Assembly (NCBI RefSeq): GCF_003609645.1
Contig: NZ_MCIB01000001.1
Location: 248,001 to 312,000, forward strand
Length of the DNA: 64,000 bases
Direction: 5' to 3'
From: Thermohalobacter berrensis
GTDB lineage: Bacteria > Bacillota > Clostridia > Tissierellales > Thermohalobacteraceae
Shown one piece after another: positions 8,619 to 17,261 of this stretch. Below the pieces are notes generated by a model. The model searched no databases, was not told the origin of the DNA, and saw nothing but the letters and a program-made list of their open reading frames with translations. The first letter of the stretch is position 1, and the number at the start of each line of letters is the position of its first letter. The translations under genes were made by a program, and so were the position numbers.

Positions 8619-8647
8619 AAAGGATTTTTTTTGTATTTGTAGAATAA
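8619..8647 (+). promoter_or_regulatory. Sigma-H-type promoter of spoVS
   Basis: AAAGGATTT at 8619-8627 and GTAGAATAA at 8639-8647, 11 bases apart, match the Bacillus sigma-H consensus RnAGGAwWW and RnnGAATww. spoVS is sigma-H dependent in Bacillus subtilis, so function and sequence agree. Confidence 0.75.
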
Positions 8648-8706
8648 AGTTATATAAATATAAAAAACATAATAAAAAAATACTATAATATAAGGGGGCT
8701 TTTTCA

Positions 8707-8967
8707 ATGGATGTATTAAAAGTATCAGCAAAATCAAATCCAAATTCTGTTGCAGGTGCATTAGCAGGTGTATTAAGAGAAAAAGGATCAGCAGAAATTC
8801 AAGCAATAGGTGCTGGAGCTATAAACCAAGCAGTAAAAGCAGTAGCTATTGCTAGAGGATTTGTTGCTCCTAGTGGAGTTGACCTAATTTGTATACCAGC
8901 CTTCACAGATATTGAGATTGACGGAGAAGAAAGGACAGCTATTAAGTTAATTGTAGAGCCTAGATAA
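8707..8967 (+). CDS. spoVS: Stage V sporulation protein S
   Basis: 86-residue SpoVS of the Alba-like fold, full length and very conserved (starts MDVLKVSAKSNPNSVAGALAG, ends in IKLIVEPR). In Bacillus it is needed for spore coat assembly and its loss relieves a block on septation; the molecular action is unresolved. AAGGGGG precedes the ATG. It is a single-gene unit with its own sigma-H-like promoter and a strong terminator. In Bacillus ymdB lies between rny and spoVS; here it is absent. Confidence 0.97.
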   Translation: MDVLKVSAKSNPNSVAGALAGVLREKGSAEIQAIGAGAINQAVKAVAIARGFVAPSGVDLICIPAFTDIEIDGEERTAIKLIVEPR

Positions 8968-8991
8968 AGTTTTATAAATTTTTGTATCTCT

Positions 8992-9028
8992 AATAAAAAC
9001 CTGCCATTTTTATGAGCAGGTTTTTATT
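8992..9028 (+). terminator. spoVS terminator
   Basis: Thirteen-base stem (8992-9004 with 9016-9028) with GC-rich CCTGC/GCAGG core and a T run. The A-rich 5' arm makes it potentially bidirectional. Confidence 0.9.
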
Positions 9029-9126
9029 AATTTTATATATTTTTATGTTTTCTTTTTTTTGAATAAAAAATTATATGTGTTGAATAATTATATTAAATAT
9101 AAAACATTTATAAATGAGGGAATTTT

Positions 9127-9984
9127 ATGGATAAAATAGATTTACATGTGCACACTTCTGCTTCCGATAGTCTTTTAACCCCAGAAGAGGTTATTGAATG
9201 GGCAGTAAAAAAAGGAATCAAAGGAATTGCAATAACAGATCATGATACTGTTGAAGGAATAGATAGGGCTATTAATAAGGCTAAAGAATATTCACAAATT
9301 ATGGTTATTCCAGGTATTGAATTTAGTTGTGATTATAAAGACGAAGAAATACACATATTAGGCTATTTTATTGATTACAAATCTACACAAATTAAGGAGG
9401 TAACTAAAAGATTAAAGGATTCAAGATTAAAAAGAGGCAGAAAAATGATAGAAAAACTTTCAAGTATGGGGTTTGATATTTCAATTAAAGATATTGAAGA
9501 TGGAATTAGTTCTGATTTTATAGGCAGACCTCATATTGCTAGAGTTTTAGTTGAAAAAGGTTATGCAGACTCTGTTGAAGAAGCATTTGAAAAATACATA
9601 AACAAAGGAAGACCTGGATATGTAAAACGTAAAAAATTAAGCATAGATGAATCTATTAACTTGATTCATAAAACAGGAGGAGTAGCAGTAATAGCCCATC
9701 CTGGTTTAATAAAAAATAAAGATGCTATTAATCTAGTATTACAAAAGGGTATAGATGGAATAGAGGCGATACATTCTAAACATACAGATGAGGATATAAA
9801 ATATTATAAACATATTGCTGAGGAATTTAAACTTTTTATAACCGGTGGTTCAGATTGTCATGGGAAACTAGTAGATGGAGAACCGATTCTAGGAGATTTT
9901 TTTACAAATTTAGTACAAGTAAAAAAAATGAAAGAAAAATCTAAGTTATATAAATCAAAGGAGGAGGTTAATGTTAAAAAATAG
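9127..9984 (+). CDS. PHP-domain phosphoesterase (TrpH/RNase AM-like)
   Basis: 285-residue PHP protein. Metal-binding motifs run DLHVHT at residue 4, ITDHDT near 38, PGIEFS near 62, HILGYF near 77, IAHPG near 196 and GSDCHG near 241. Family members include E. coli RNase AM and 3',5'-nucleotide bisphosphatases, which clear short RNA ends or pAp. Which substrate is used here cannot be told. The GAGGGAA before the ATG fits initiation. The 3' end overlaps the PadR gene by 14 bases, so they form one unit. Confidence 0.85.
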   Translation: MDKIDLHVHTSASDSLLTPEEVIEWAVKKGIKGIAITDHDTVEGIDRAINKAKEYSQIMVIPGIEFSCDYKDEEIHILGYFIDYKSTQIKEVTKRLKDSRLKRGRKMIEKLSSMGFDISIKDIEDGISSDFIGRPHIARVLVEKGYADSVEEAFEKYINKGRPGYVKRKKLSIDESINLIHKTGGVAVIAHPGLIKNKDAINLVLQKGIDGIEAIHSKHTDEDIKYYKHIAEEFKLFITGGSDCHGKLVDGEPILGDFFTNLVQVKKMKEKSKLYKSKEEVNVKK

Positions 9985-10354
9985 AAGAAACAGACAATTT
10001 CCCTCTAAAATTAGTACAACAGCTTTTGTAAAACTGTATATATTACATTTGTTAAGGGAAAAGAGTTATTATGGTAACGAAATAATTGAAGAAATAAAAT
10101 ATAGATTGGATGAAAAATGGGAACCAAGCCCTGGTATGATTTATCCACTTCTTAGAGAATTAGAAGAAAATGAATATATCAAAGGTTGGTGGCAAGAACC
10201 CGATAAAAGATCAATAAGACGATATAGATTAACAGACAAAGGTTTTGAACATTATAAAAGGATTAAATTACTTTATAAACAAGTTTTTGAAGATTCATTG
10301 ACAATTATAAACAATACATTGTTAGATATATATGGTTCTGACAAAAACATTTAA
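9971..10354 (+). CDS. PadR-family transcriptional regulator
   Basis: 127-residue PadR-type winged helix repressor. The family core is clear: LYILHLLREKSYYGNEIIEEI, PSPGMIYPLLRELEENEYIKGWW and RYRLTDKG. GAGGAGG lies directly before the ATG, which is inside the end of the PHP gene, so the two are translationally coupled. PadR proteins usually repress nearby efflux or stress genes; no such target is adjacent, and it is followed by aspB after 17 bases. The ligand and regulon are unknown. Confidence 0.88.
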   Translation: MLKNRRNRQFPSKISTTAFVKLYILHLLREKSYYGNEIIEEIKYRLDEKWEPSPGMIYPLLRELEENEYIKGWWQEPDKRSIRRYRLTDKGFEHYKRIKLLYKQVFEDSLTIINNTLLDIYGSDKNI

Positions 10355-10371
10355 GTGAGGGGATAAATTAT

Positions 10372-11571
10372 ATGAAATTACAACTTTCGAAAAAAGCAGA
10401 AAGTATAACACCATCTGCTACTTTAAAAATATCTGCTAAAGCTAAGGAAATGAAGTCTAGAGGAATTAATGTAATAAGTTTTGGTGCTGGTGAACCAGAT
10501 TTTAATACTCCTGATAATATCCAAGATGCGGCTGTAAAAGCAATGAAAGAAGGAAAAACTGGGTATACTGCAGCATCAGGAATACAAGAACTAAAAAAAG
10601 CTATTTGTGAAAAATTAAAAAAAGATAATAATCTTGATTATAAAACAGAAAATATTATTGTCTCAAATGGAGCAAAACACTCTATATATAATGCCTTATG
10701 CGCTATATTAAATCCTGGGGACGAAGTTATAATACCTGTCCCATATTGGGTAAGCTATCCTGAGTTAATAAAGTTAGCAGATGGTATACCTGTAAAAGTG
10801 GAAACTAAAGAAGAGAATAGTTTTAAATATTCTATAAATGATTTAAACAGAGCATTGACGAGTAAAACTAAGGCTATAATATTAAATAGTCCTAGCAATC
10901 CTACAGGGACTGTCTATAATAAAAAAGAGCTAGAAGAGATTGCAGAATGGGCTATTAAAAAAGATATACTTGTTATTTCAGATGAAATATATGAAAAGTT
11001 AACTTATGATAATGTTAAACATATAAGTATAGCTTCACTTAATAACATGATTAAGGAAAGAACTATTGTAATAAATGGGATGTCTAAGGCTTATGCAATG
11101 ACTGGGTGGAGAATAGGTTATACTGCAGCAAATAAAGAAATAATAAACCTTATGTCAAATATTCAATCACACACTACTTCTAATCCGGCATCAATATCTC
11201 AATATGCCAGCTTAGAAGGTTTGATAGGCGATCAAGAAGTAGTTAATAAAATGAAATTACAATTTGAAAAGAGAAGAAATTATATGGTAGATAAAATTAA
11301 TTCAATTAATAGACTTTATTGCAAAAAACCTAAGGGTGCATTCTATATTATGGCTAATTTCTCCAAAATAAAAGGGAAAACTATAAAAGGAACTAAAATA
11401 AATACGTCATTAGATTTTGTCAATAGCCTTTTAGATAAGGCTCAAGTAGCTGTAATACCAGGAATTGCTTTTGGGGCAGATGATTATATTAGATTATCTT
11501 ATGCTACTTCATTAGAAAACATAAAAGAAGGATTAAATAGAATTGAAGAGCTTTTAAATCAGATTAAATAA
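10372..11571 (+). CDS. aspB: Aspartate aminotransferase, class I/II PLP
   Basis: 399-residue fold-type I aminotransferase converting aspartate and 2-oxoglutarate to oxaloacetate and glutamate. Visible are SFGAGEPDFNTP, the NSPSNPTGTVY turn, SDEIYEKL, the PLP lysine in NGMSKAYAMTGWRIGY, and the C-terminal RLSYATS. This closely matches the Bacillus/Thermus aspartate aminotransferase subgroup. Starts at ATG 10372 after GAGGGGA. It is followed by purB, which uses aspartate as substrate, so co-location makes metabolic sense. Substrate range of such enzymes is often broad. Confidence 0.88.
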   Translation: MKLQLSKKAESITPSATLKISAKAKEMKSRGINVISFGAGEPDFNTPDNIQDAAVKAMKEGKTGYTAASGIQELKKAICEKLKKDNNLDYKTENIIVSNGAKHSIYNALCAILNPGDEVIIPVPYWVSYPELIKLADGIPVKVETKEENSFKYSINDLNRALTSKTKAIILNSPSNPTGTVYNKKELEEIAEWAIKKDILVISDEIYEKLTYDNVKHISIASLNNMIKERTIVINGMSKAYAMTGWRIGYTAANKEIINLMSNIQSHTTSNPASISQYASLEGLIGDQEVVNKMKLQFEKRRNYMVDKINSINRLYCKKPKGAFYIMANFSKIKGKTIKGTKINTSLDFVNSLLDKAQVAVIPGIAFGADDYIRLSYATSLENIKEGLNRIEELLNQIK

Positions 11572-11605
11572 AGGTATAAAGTAAAAAACGAAAGGAGAAA
11601 ATTAT

Positions 11606-13036
11606 ATGAAAAACTTATACGAAAACCCTTTGATTACAAGATATTCCAGTAAAGAAATGGCTAAAATATTTTCTCCAGATTCTAAATTTAAAACTTGGAG
11701 AGAATTGTGGATAGCTTTAGCTGAATCTCAAAAGGAATTAGGGTTAAATATAAGTGAGGAACAAATAGAAGAGTTAAAAAAATATAAAGACGATATCAAT
11801 TATGATGTTGCTAAAGAAAAAGAAAGAGAATTAAGACACGATGTAATGGCACATGTATATGCTTATGGTGTCCAATGTCCAAAAGCCAAAGGTATTATAC
11901 ATTTAGGAGCAACAAGTGCATATGTTAGAGATAATACTGATATTATATTAATGAGAAAAGGCTTAAAATTAATTAGAAAAAAAATGTTAAATCTAATAAA
12001 AAAAATAGCTGATTTTGCATTGAAATATAAAGATTTACCAACACTAGGATTTACACATTTTCAACCAGCTCAAGTTACAACTGTAGGTAAAAGGGCTTCT
12101 TTATGGTTGCATGATATATATTTAGACTATAACGAATTAGAAAAATTTATAGATGGTTTAAAAATGAGAGGTGTTAAAGGTACAACAGGTACACAAGCTA
12201 GCTTTTTGAAATTATTTGATAATGACCATGAAAAAGTTAAAAAATTAGATAAAATGGTATCAGAAAAAATGGAATTTGAAGAAACTTATCCTGTTACTGG
12301 GCAAACTTATTCAAGAAAGATAGATTATCAAGTACTGTCTATATTAAGTGGAATTGCCCAATCTATGCATAAGATTACAAATGATATTAGATTGTTGCAG
12401 CATTTAAAAGAGGTGGAAGAACCTTTTGGAAAAAAACAAATAGGTTCATCAGCAATGGCCTATAAAAGAAATCCAATGAGAAGTGAAAGGATAGCTTCTT
12501 TAGCTAAATATGTTATCTCAAATACAACAAATACTGCAATAACAACATCAACTCAATGGTTTGAAAGAACACTAGATGATTCAGCTAATAAAAGAATATC
12601 AATACCTCAATCATTCCTTGCTTTAGATGCAATATTGGAAATTGGTATAAACATATTTGATGGTATGGTTGTTTATGAAAAAGTTATAAGAGAGCATCTT
12701 GAAAATGAATTACCATTTATGGCTACCGAAAATATACTAATGGAGGCAGTTAAAAAAGGTGGAGATAGACAAGAGTTACATGAAGTTATAAGACAATTAT
12801 CAATGGAAGCAAGTCGTGAAATAAAAGAAGAGGGTAAAAGAAATAATCTTTTAGATAAAATAATAGAAAGTGAAAAATTTAATTTAACTAAAGAAGAAAT
12901 ATTAGAAATAGTTGACCCTGTAAAGTTTATAGGTAGAGCACCACAACAGGTTGAAGAGTTTATAAGAAATTATATTAAACCAATATTAGATGATAATAAA
13001 GATTTACTAGGAATGAATGTAGAATTAAGGGTTTAA
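11606..13036 (+). CDS. purB: Adenylosuccinate lyase
   Basis: 476-residue fumarase/aspartase superfamily enzyme acting twice in purine synthesis, cleaving SAICAR and adenylosuccinate to release fumarate. The superfamily signature SSAMAYKRNPMRSERI is present, as are RHDVMAHVYAY, HLGATSAYVRDN and GFTHFQPAQ near the substrate site. The length matches the longer, eukaryote-like PurB class found in many Clostridia. AAAGGAG precedes the ATG. No other purine biosynthetic genes are nearby, so it is an isolated purB. Confidence 0.95.
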   Translation: MKNLYENPLITRYSSKEMAKIFSPDSKFKTWRELWIALAESQKELGLNISEEQIEELKKYKDDINYDVAKEKERELRHDVMAHVYAYGVQCPKAKGIIHLGATSAYVRDNTDIILMRKGLKLIRKKMLNLIKKIADFALKYKDLPTLGFTHFQPAQVTTVGKRASLWLHDIYLDYNELEKFIDGLKMRGVKGTTGTQASFLKLFDNDHEKVKKLDKMVSEKMEFEETYPVTGQTYSRKIDYQVLSILSGIAQSMHKITNDIRLLQHLKEVEEPFGKKQIGSSAMAYKRNPMRSERIASLAKYVISNTTNTAITTSTQWFERTLDDSANKRISIPQSFLALDAILEIGINIFDGMVVYEKVIREHLENELPFMATENILMEAVKKGGDRQELHEVIRQLSMEASREIKEEGKRNNLLDKIIESEKFNLTKEEILEIVDPVKFIGRAPQQVEEFIRNYIKPILDDNKDLLGMNVELRV

Positions 13037-13042
13037 TTTCAT

Positions 13043-13094
13043 AATAATCATATAAATGAGGTTATTAATAACCTCATTTATATGATTATTTTTA
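13043..13094 (+). terminator. purB terminator, 24-base perfect palindrome
   Basis: Arms 13043-13066 and 13067-13090 are exact complements with no spacer, containing GAGGTTATT/AATAACCTC at the centre, followed by a T-rich run. Symmetric enough to work in both directions. Confidence 0.85.
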
Positions 13095-13645
13095 TATTGC
13101 AAAAGTTTACATAAAATTATACAATCAACAAAGTTATATTAATATATTTCTAATCTAATTTATATTTTGATTTATATTAAGTAACAAATAAACAATAACA
13201 AAATAATAATTAAACAAAAATCAAATAAAGCTTAAATTCCTTTAGTTAGATTTATATTCTAGGATTTAAAATTATACGATAAAACTAATTATGTTTTTTA
13301 ATATTACTTAATTATCTAGAAAAAGGAGAAAGATCTATACACTAGTAAACATAAAAAAATTATATTCAACTAATCCCCTGAAATTTTATACAGTATATGC
13401 ATAAATTGCGTATTTTTATCAATTATTGCTTTGTAAGCTTTTTAAAATGGGTTTATAGAGGTTTTGTGAATTTGATATACCTATTATACTATGAAATATA
13501 TTTAAGGATATTATAAGCCAAAATAAAAAGCTTTTTAGTAATTAGTTGGAATTTATATTTAAATTTAAAAATTAAGAAGGATTTTAATTAAAAATGTAGA
13601 ATTCTAATTATACAAAATGTATATTTTGCGCAATTAAATATGTCG
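13095..13645. other. AT-rich intergenic region
   Basis: About 550 bases without a credible reading frame or recognised RNA. It is extremely AT-rich. A possible half-site resembling the XerD arm of Bacillus dif (13104-13114) was noted and not accepted. It must contain the promoter of the downstream recombinase gene. Confidence 0.5.
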
Positions 13646-13659
13646 AAAGGAGTGCTTCC

Positions 13660-14616
13660 ATGGAAAAATTACCTCTAATTTTGGAAGATTTTCTAAATTA
13701 TACAGAAACAATTAAAGGTAAATCTGAAAATACTGTTAAGGAGTATTATTATGACTTAAGGACTTTTTTTAGATTTCTTAAAATTAGATATAGAATTGTT
13801 GATAGAAAAACTTCCTTTGACGAAATAGATATTTCAGATGTTAATATGGATTTGATAAAACGTGTTACCCTACAAGACCTACATGCATTTATATCTTATG
13901 TTGACAGAGAAAGAAATAACAGTAATTATGCAAAAGCTAGAAAAGTTGCTTCTTTACGCTCATTTTTTAAATACTTACATACTAAAGTTAAACTTATTGA
14001 AGAAAACCCAGCAGTTGATCTGGAAACTCCTAAAACTGATTCTAGACATCCAATATATTTGACTCTGGATGAGGCTCAAAAATTATTAGATGTTATTGAT
14101 GGAGAGTTTAAAGAAAGGGATTATGCTATTATTACCCTATTTTTAAATTGTGGATTAAGATTATCTGAGCTTGTTAGCATAGATGTAGACAAAATAAAAG
14201 GCGACACATTAACAGTGATTGGTAAAGGTAATAAAGAAAGAACAATTTACTTAAATGATGCTTGTATAGAAGCAATAAATAATTATTTAAAAGTAAGACC
14301 TAAGGATGGACTTAAGGATACAAAAGCATTATTTATAAGTAAGAGAAAGAAAAGAATTAGCCCTAAAACAGTTCAATATTTAGTAAAAAAGTATTTAAGA
14401 TTAGCTGGGCTTGATACAGATAAATACTCTCCTCATAAACTAAGGCACACAGCTGCTACATTAATGTATAAACATGGTAATGTAGATATAAGAGCATTAC
14501 AACAAATTTTAGGACATGAAAATGTATCAACTACTCAAATTTATACACACATTGATGACGATAGGTTAAGGAAGGCAGTAAAAAGTAATCCATTAGCCAA
14601 AAATAAGAAAAAGTAG
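13660..14616 (+). CDS. Tyrosine recombinase, XerC-like
   Basis: 318-residue site-specific recombinase with a SAM-like N-terminal core-binding domain (residues 1-110) and a catalytic domain. Catalytic residues are visible: Arg in LNCGLRLSEL, Lys in GKGNKERTIY, His/Arg in HKLRHTAA, His in LGHENVSTTQIYTH with the terminal Tyr nucleophile. Slightly longer than standard XerC/D because of an insert around residues 45-70 rich in Asp and Ile. A second recombinase, XerD, is encoded at 61801-62688, so this is probably the XerC partner for chromosome dimer resolution, but a dedicated element integrase cannot be excluded. AAAGGAG precedes the ATG. Confidence 0.85.
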   Translation: MEKLPLILEDFLNYTETIKGKSENTVKEYYYDLRTFFRFLKIRYRIVDRKTSFDEIDISDVNMDLIKRVTLQDLHAFISYVDRERNNSNYAKARKVASLRSFFKYLHTKVKLIEENPAVDLETPKTDSRHPIYLTLDEAQKLLDVIDGEFKERDYAIITLFLNCGLRLSELVSIDVDKIKGDTLTVIGKGNKERTIYLNDACIEAINNYLKVRPKDGLKDTKALFISKRKKRISPKTVQYLVKKYLRLAGLDTDKYSPHKLRHTAATLMYKHGNVDIRALQQILGHENVSTTQIYTHIDDDRLRKAVKSNPLAKNKKK

Positions 14617-14644
14617 GCTTATCTAGGCCTACTTTTTCTTATTT
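14601..14644. terminator. Bidirectional terminator between xerC-like gene and yneA
   Basis: Eighteen-base stem (14601-14618 with 14627-14644), A-rich 5' and T-rich 3', with both converging stop codons inside its arms. It serves the recombinase gene on the plus strand and yneA on the minus strand. Confidence 0.9.
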
Positions 14645-14929
14645 TAAAGGAACTTTTAATACATCACCAGGAAATATTTCTGCACTTTCCATATCATTAA
14701 GTTTCATAATTTTATGTACTATTTTTCTAACATCGTCATTGTTTGGATTATTCTTCTTAGCTATATTCCACAATGTATCCCCTCTTTTAACTTTTACCTC
14801 TATAAACTCTGTATAACCTGAACTATAAACTTTTTCTAAACTAGACATTACACCTAATATAGATATTATTATTAAAGTTAAAATAGTAATAAAACATGCA
14901 AATCTAAAGTTGTTTTTTATTTTTAACAT
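14639..14929 (-). CDS. yneA: YneA-like SOS cell-division inhibitor, LysM protein
   Basis: 96 residues from the ATG at 14929: a short basic N-terminus, one membrane helix (residues about 10-28) and a C-terminal LysM domain (VKRGDTLWNIAKKN ... IFPGDVLKVPLK). This is the architecture of Bacillus YneA, which delays division during the SOS response, and as there it is divergent from lexA. GAGGGG precedes the ATG; a longer reading upstream would run through the LexA boxes and is rejected. A consensus promoter with nested LexA sites lies upstream. Identity is based on architecture, location and regulation. Confidence 0.85.
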   Translation of the reverse strand: MLKIKNNFRFACFITILTLIIISILGVMSSLEKVYSSGYTEFIEVKVKRGDTLWNIAKKNNPNNDDVRKIVHKIMKLNDMESAEIFPGDVLKVPLK

Positions 14930-14942
14930 TTTACACACCCCT

Positions 14943-14956
14943 CGAACAAATGTTCT
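14943..14956. promoter_or_regulatory. LexA box 1 (yneA side)
   Basis: CGAACAAATGTTCT, one mismatch to CGAAC-N4-GTTCG. It falls just downstream of the yneA TATAAT, over the predicted transcription start. Confidence 0.88.
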
Positions 14957-14965
14957 TACAATTAA

Positions 14966-14994
14966 ATTATAAACAAACAAGTGTTCGGTGTCAA
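14966..14994 (-). promoter_or_regulatory. yneA promoter with nested LexA box 2
   Basis: On the minus strand, TTGACA (14994-14989) and TATAAT (14971-14966) with a 17-base spacer, i.e. both hexamers fully consensus. A LexA box CAAACAAGTGTTCG occupies 14974-14987 within the spacer. A strong promoter held off by LexA is expected. Confidence 0.88.
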
Positions 14995-15011
14995 GGCTAA
15001 ATTGCATTTCT

Positions 15012-15051
15012 CGAACGGATGTTTGAGTTTTGGTGTTTTATGTGATATAAT
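15012..15051 (+). promoter_or_regulatory. lexA promoter with LexA box 3
   Basis: TTGAGT at 15023-15028 and TATAAT at 15046-15051, 17-base spacer. A LexA box CGAACGGATGTTTG at 15012-15025 overlaps the -35 hexamer, the expected arrangement for autorepression. It has one mismatch in the second half-site. Confidence 0.85.
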
Positions 15052-15093
15052 TTACTTGAAATATGAAGAAATATTAACTTGCGAGGTGTGACT

Positions 15094-15717
15094 ATGTATG
15101 AAGATCTATCAGATAAACAAAAAAAGATACTAGAATTTATAAAAAGTGAAATACAGACAAAGGGATATCCACCATCAGTTAGAGAAATTTGCAAAGCTGT
15201 TAACCTAAAATCTACATCAACTGTACATGGACATTTATCTAGATTAGAAAAAAAAGGATACATAAGAAGGGATTCTACTAAACCTCGAGCTATTGAAGTT
15301 ATAGATAAAGATAGTGGAAATCTTTATTTTTCTAAAAAAGAGATTGTAGAAGTGCCTATTGTAGGTAAAGTTACAGCAGGAACACCGGTTTTAGCCGTTG
15401 AAAATATTGAAGATACATTCCCATTACCAGTAGAGTTTGCAGAAAATAGTTCAGTTTTTATGTTGGAAGTTAATGGTGAAAGTATGATTGAAGCTGGAAT
15501 TTTAGATGGTGATTATGTTCTCGTTAAACAGCAAAATACAGCTATTAATGGTGATATTGTATTAGCTTTAATTGAAGATGAAGCAACTATTAAACGTTTT
15601 TATAAAGAAAAGGACAGTATAAGGCTACAGCCTGAAAATCAATATATGGAGCCTATTATAGTAAAGGATGTAAAAATTCTTGGAAAAATTATAGGTGTAT
15701 TTAGAAAAATAAAATAA
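15094..15717 (+). CDS. lexA: SOS repressor LexA
   Basis: 207 residues from the ATG at 15094, which follows GAGGTG by five bases (a TTG at 15079 is in frame but unsupported). N-terminal winged helix with [12 protein letters not shown] and [21 protein letters not shown]-terminal S24 self-cleaving domain with cleavage site A95-G96 (VTAGTP), catalytic S130 in NGESM and K167 in TIKRF. It represses SOS genes until RecA filaments trigger self-cleavage. Its boxes are visible at recA, yneA and its own promoter. Confidence 0.97.
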   Translation: MYEDLSDKQKKILEFIKSEIQTKGYPPSVREICKAVNLKSTSTVHGHLSRLEKKGYIRRDSTKPRAIEVIDKDSGNLYFSKKEIVEVPIVGKVTAGTPVLAVENIEDTFPLPVEFAENSSVFMLEVNGESMIEAGILDGDYVLVKQQNTAINGDIVLALIEDEATIKRFYKEKDSIRLQPENQYMEPIIVKDVKILGKIIGVFRKIK

Positions 15718-15739
15718 GCTGGATAATCCAGCTTATTTT
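15711..15739. terminator. Bidirectional terminator between lexA and the gamma-lyase-like gene
   Basis: Thirteen-base stem AAAATAAGCTGGA (15711-15723) with its complement at 15727-15739, loop TAA. Both converging stop codons are inside it. Confidence 0.9.
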
Positions 15740-17028
15740 ATTTTAACCAAGTTATTTATATATAAATTGTTTATGGCTTTTATAATACCAATTTTGCTAT
15801 GTTCATAAGTAAGCCCACCCTGAAAATATACTAGATAAGGCTCCTTTATTGGGGCATCTGCACTAAGTTCAATAGAAGAACCTTGTATAAAAGCTCCTGC
15901 TGCCATAATTACTTGATCATCATAACCTGGCATATCCCAAGGCTGCGGAGTAAAGTAAGAATCTACTGGTGATGCTTGTTGAATACCTTCACAGAATTTA
16001 ATTACCCTTTCTTTGCTTTTTAATTCAACTCCTTGAATTATATCACTTCTTATATCTTGAATATCGGGTATTACTCTAAATCCTAATCCTTTAAAAACGG
16101 TAGCTGCCAAGATAGCTCCTTTAAGGGCACCTGCAACTACATGAGGTGCTAAAAACAGTCCTTGTAATACATTTCTGGTATTTCCAAAAGTTAATCCACA
16201 TTCTTTCCCTATACCTGGGGCTGTGCTTCTATTAGCAATTTGTTCTATTAAACATTTTTTTCCTACAATATAACCACCAGTTAATGCTAAACCTCCCCCA
16301 GGGTTTTTAATTAGTGAACCTACTGCTAAATCGGCACCTACATCTGTAGGTTCTTTTTTTTCAATAAATTCACCATAACAATTGTCGACCATGCAAATTA
16401 GATTATTTCTATAATTTTTAATTTTATGTATTGCTCTTTTAATCTCATCAATTGTTATGGCTTTTCTGTCACTATAGCCAGTTGACCTTTGAATTAAGAT
16501 TAGTTTAGTATTATCATTAATTGCTTTTAATGCTTCATTTATATTAATTGCACCTTTATCATTTAAGTCAACTTCTCTGTATGTTATTCCATATTCCTTT
16601 AATGAGCCCTTTTCTGTTCCTTTTATTCCGATTACTTTTTGGAGGGTATCATAAGGGCTACCAGTAATTGATAATATTTCATCTCCTGGTCTTAGAATAC
16701 CACTGATTGCTAAAGTTAATGCATGGGTTCCAGATACTATAGTAGGCCTTACTAAGGCATCCTCTGTGTTAAATACATATGAATATATTTCTTCAACCTT
16801 TTTTCTACCAACATCATTATAACCATATCCTGTTGTCCAATTAAAATGAGTAGAATCAAGCCTTGCTTTTTGCATAGATGATAATATTTTATAATGATTA
16901 TATTCTTTGATTTTATCAATCTTTGTAAACTTATGTTTTATAGTCTTTTCCTTTTTTAAAATATAGTCAATAACCTTTTTATCAGCCCCGAAATGTTTAC
17001 ATAAAATATTTACCGTTTCTTTATCCAT
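15733..17028 (-). CDS. Methionine gamma-lyase-like PLP protein (YnbB family)
   Basis: 431-residue fold-type I PLP enzyme of the family often labelled aluminium-resistance protein, including Bacillus YnbB. Visible: SGTHALTLAISGILRPGDEILSI, VDNCYGEF for the cofactor aspartate, and SLIKNPGGG with the presumed PLP lysine. C-S lyase activity has been suggested from the fold, but the true substrate is unknown. GAAGGTG precedes the ATG at 17028. In Bacillus ynbB follows spoVK and ynbA; here it follows the spoVK group after a 48-base gap, so the neighbourhood is conserved. Confidence 0.85.
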   Translation of the reverse strand: MDKETVNILCKHFGADKKVIDYILKKEKTIKHKFTKIDKIKEYNHYKILSSMQKARLDSTHFNWTTGYGYNDVGRKKVEEIYSYVFNTEDALVRPTIVSGTHALTLAISGILRPGDEILSITGSPYDTLQKVIGIKGTEKGSLKEYGITYREVDLNDKGAININEALKAINDNTKLILIQRSTGYSDRKAITIDEIKRAIHKIKNYRNNLICMVDNCYGEFIEKKEPTDVGADLAVGSLIKNPGGGLALTGGYIVGKKCLIEQIANRSTAPGIGKECGLTFGNTRNVLQGLFLAPHVVAGALKGAILAATVFKGLGFRVIPDIQDIRSDIIQGVELKSKERVIKFCEGIQQASPVDSYFTPQPWDMPGYDDQVIMAAGAFIQGSSIELSADAPIKEPYLVYFQGGLTYEHSKIGIIKAINNLYINNLVKIK

Positions 17029-17075
17029 TGTTTCACCTTCTTTTAATTTTTTCCTTTGTATTTTATCACATATGA

Positions 17076-17261
17076 TTATTGATTTTCAATTTCTTTATTA
17101 CATATAGGGCATTTCCCTTTTTTTAGCATTTTATTTCGAATACTAATTGGTGCATAATTACTACCCTGTATAAAACCTTCCTTAATTCCTTGTCTTCTAC
17201 CGATACTATAACCTGCTAGAAAAACTAATAGTATTATTATAGAAATATCGATTAATTCCAA
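17076..17261 (-). CDS. Small membrane protein with C-terminal CPIC
   Basis: 61 residues: one N-terminal membrane helix (about residues 5-20), a basic linker (GRRQGIKEG), and a C-terminal CPIC motif that could be half of a zinc site. Start is TTG at 17261, supported by GGAGGAAG with good spacing; it overlaps the end of the upstream gene by 10 bases. I do not recognise a named family. It ends the spoVK-GTPase-membrane protein unit and is probably co-translated with it. A redox or dimer zinc-knuckle role is only a guess. Confidence 0.7.
   Translation of the reverse strand: MELIDISIIILLVFLAGYSIGRRQGIKEGFIQGSNYAPISIRNKMLKKGKCPICNKEIENQ

Noticed and set aside
13104-13114. dif-like half-site identical to the XerD arm of Bacillus dif, 550 bases from a XerC-like gene
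   Set aside because: The second arm at the required 6-base spacing does not match, and an 11-base match is possible by chance in such AT-rich DNA.
14997-15263. 88-residue minus-strand frame overlapping lexA
   Set aside because: Covers the lexA helix-turn-helix and the LexA boxes; no independent support.
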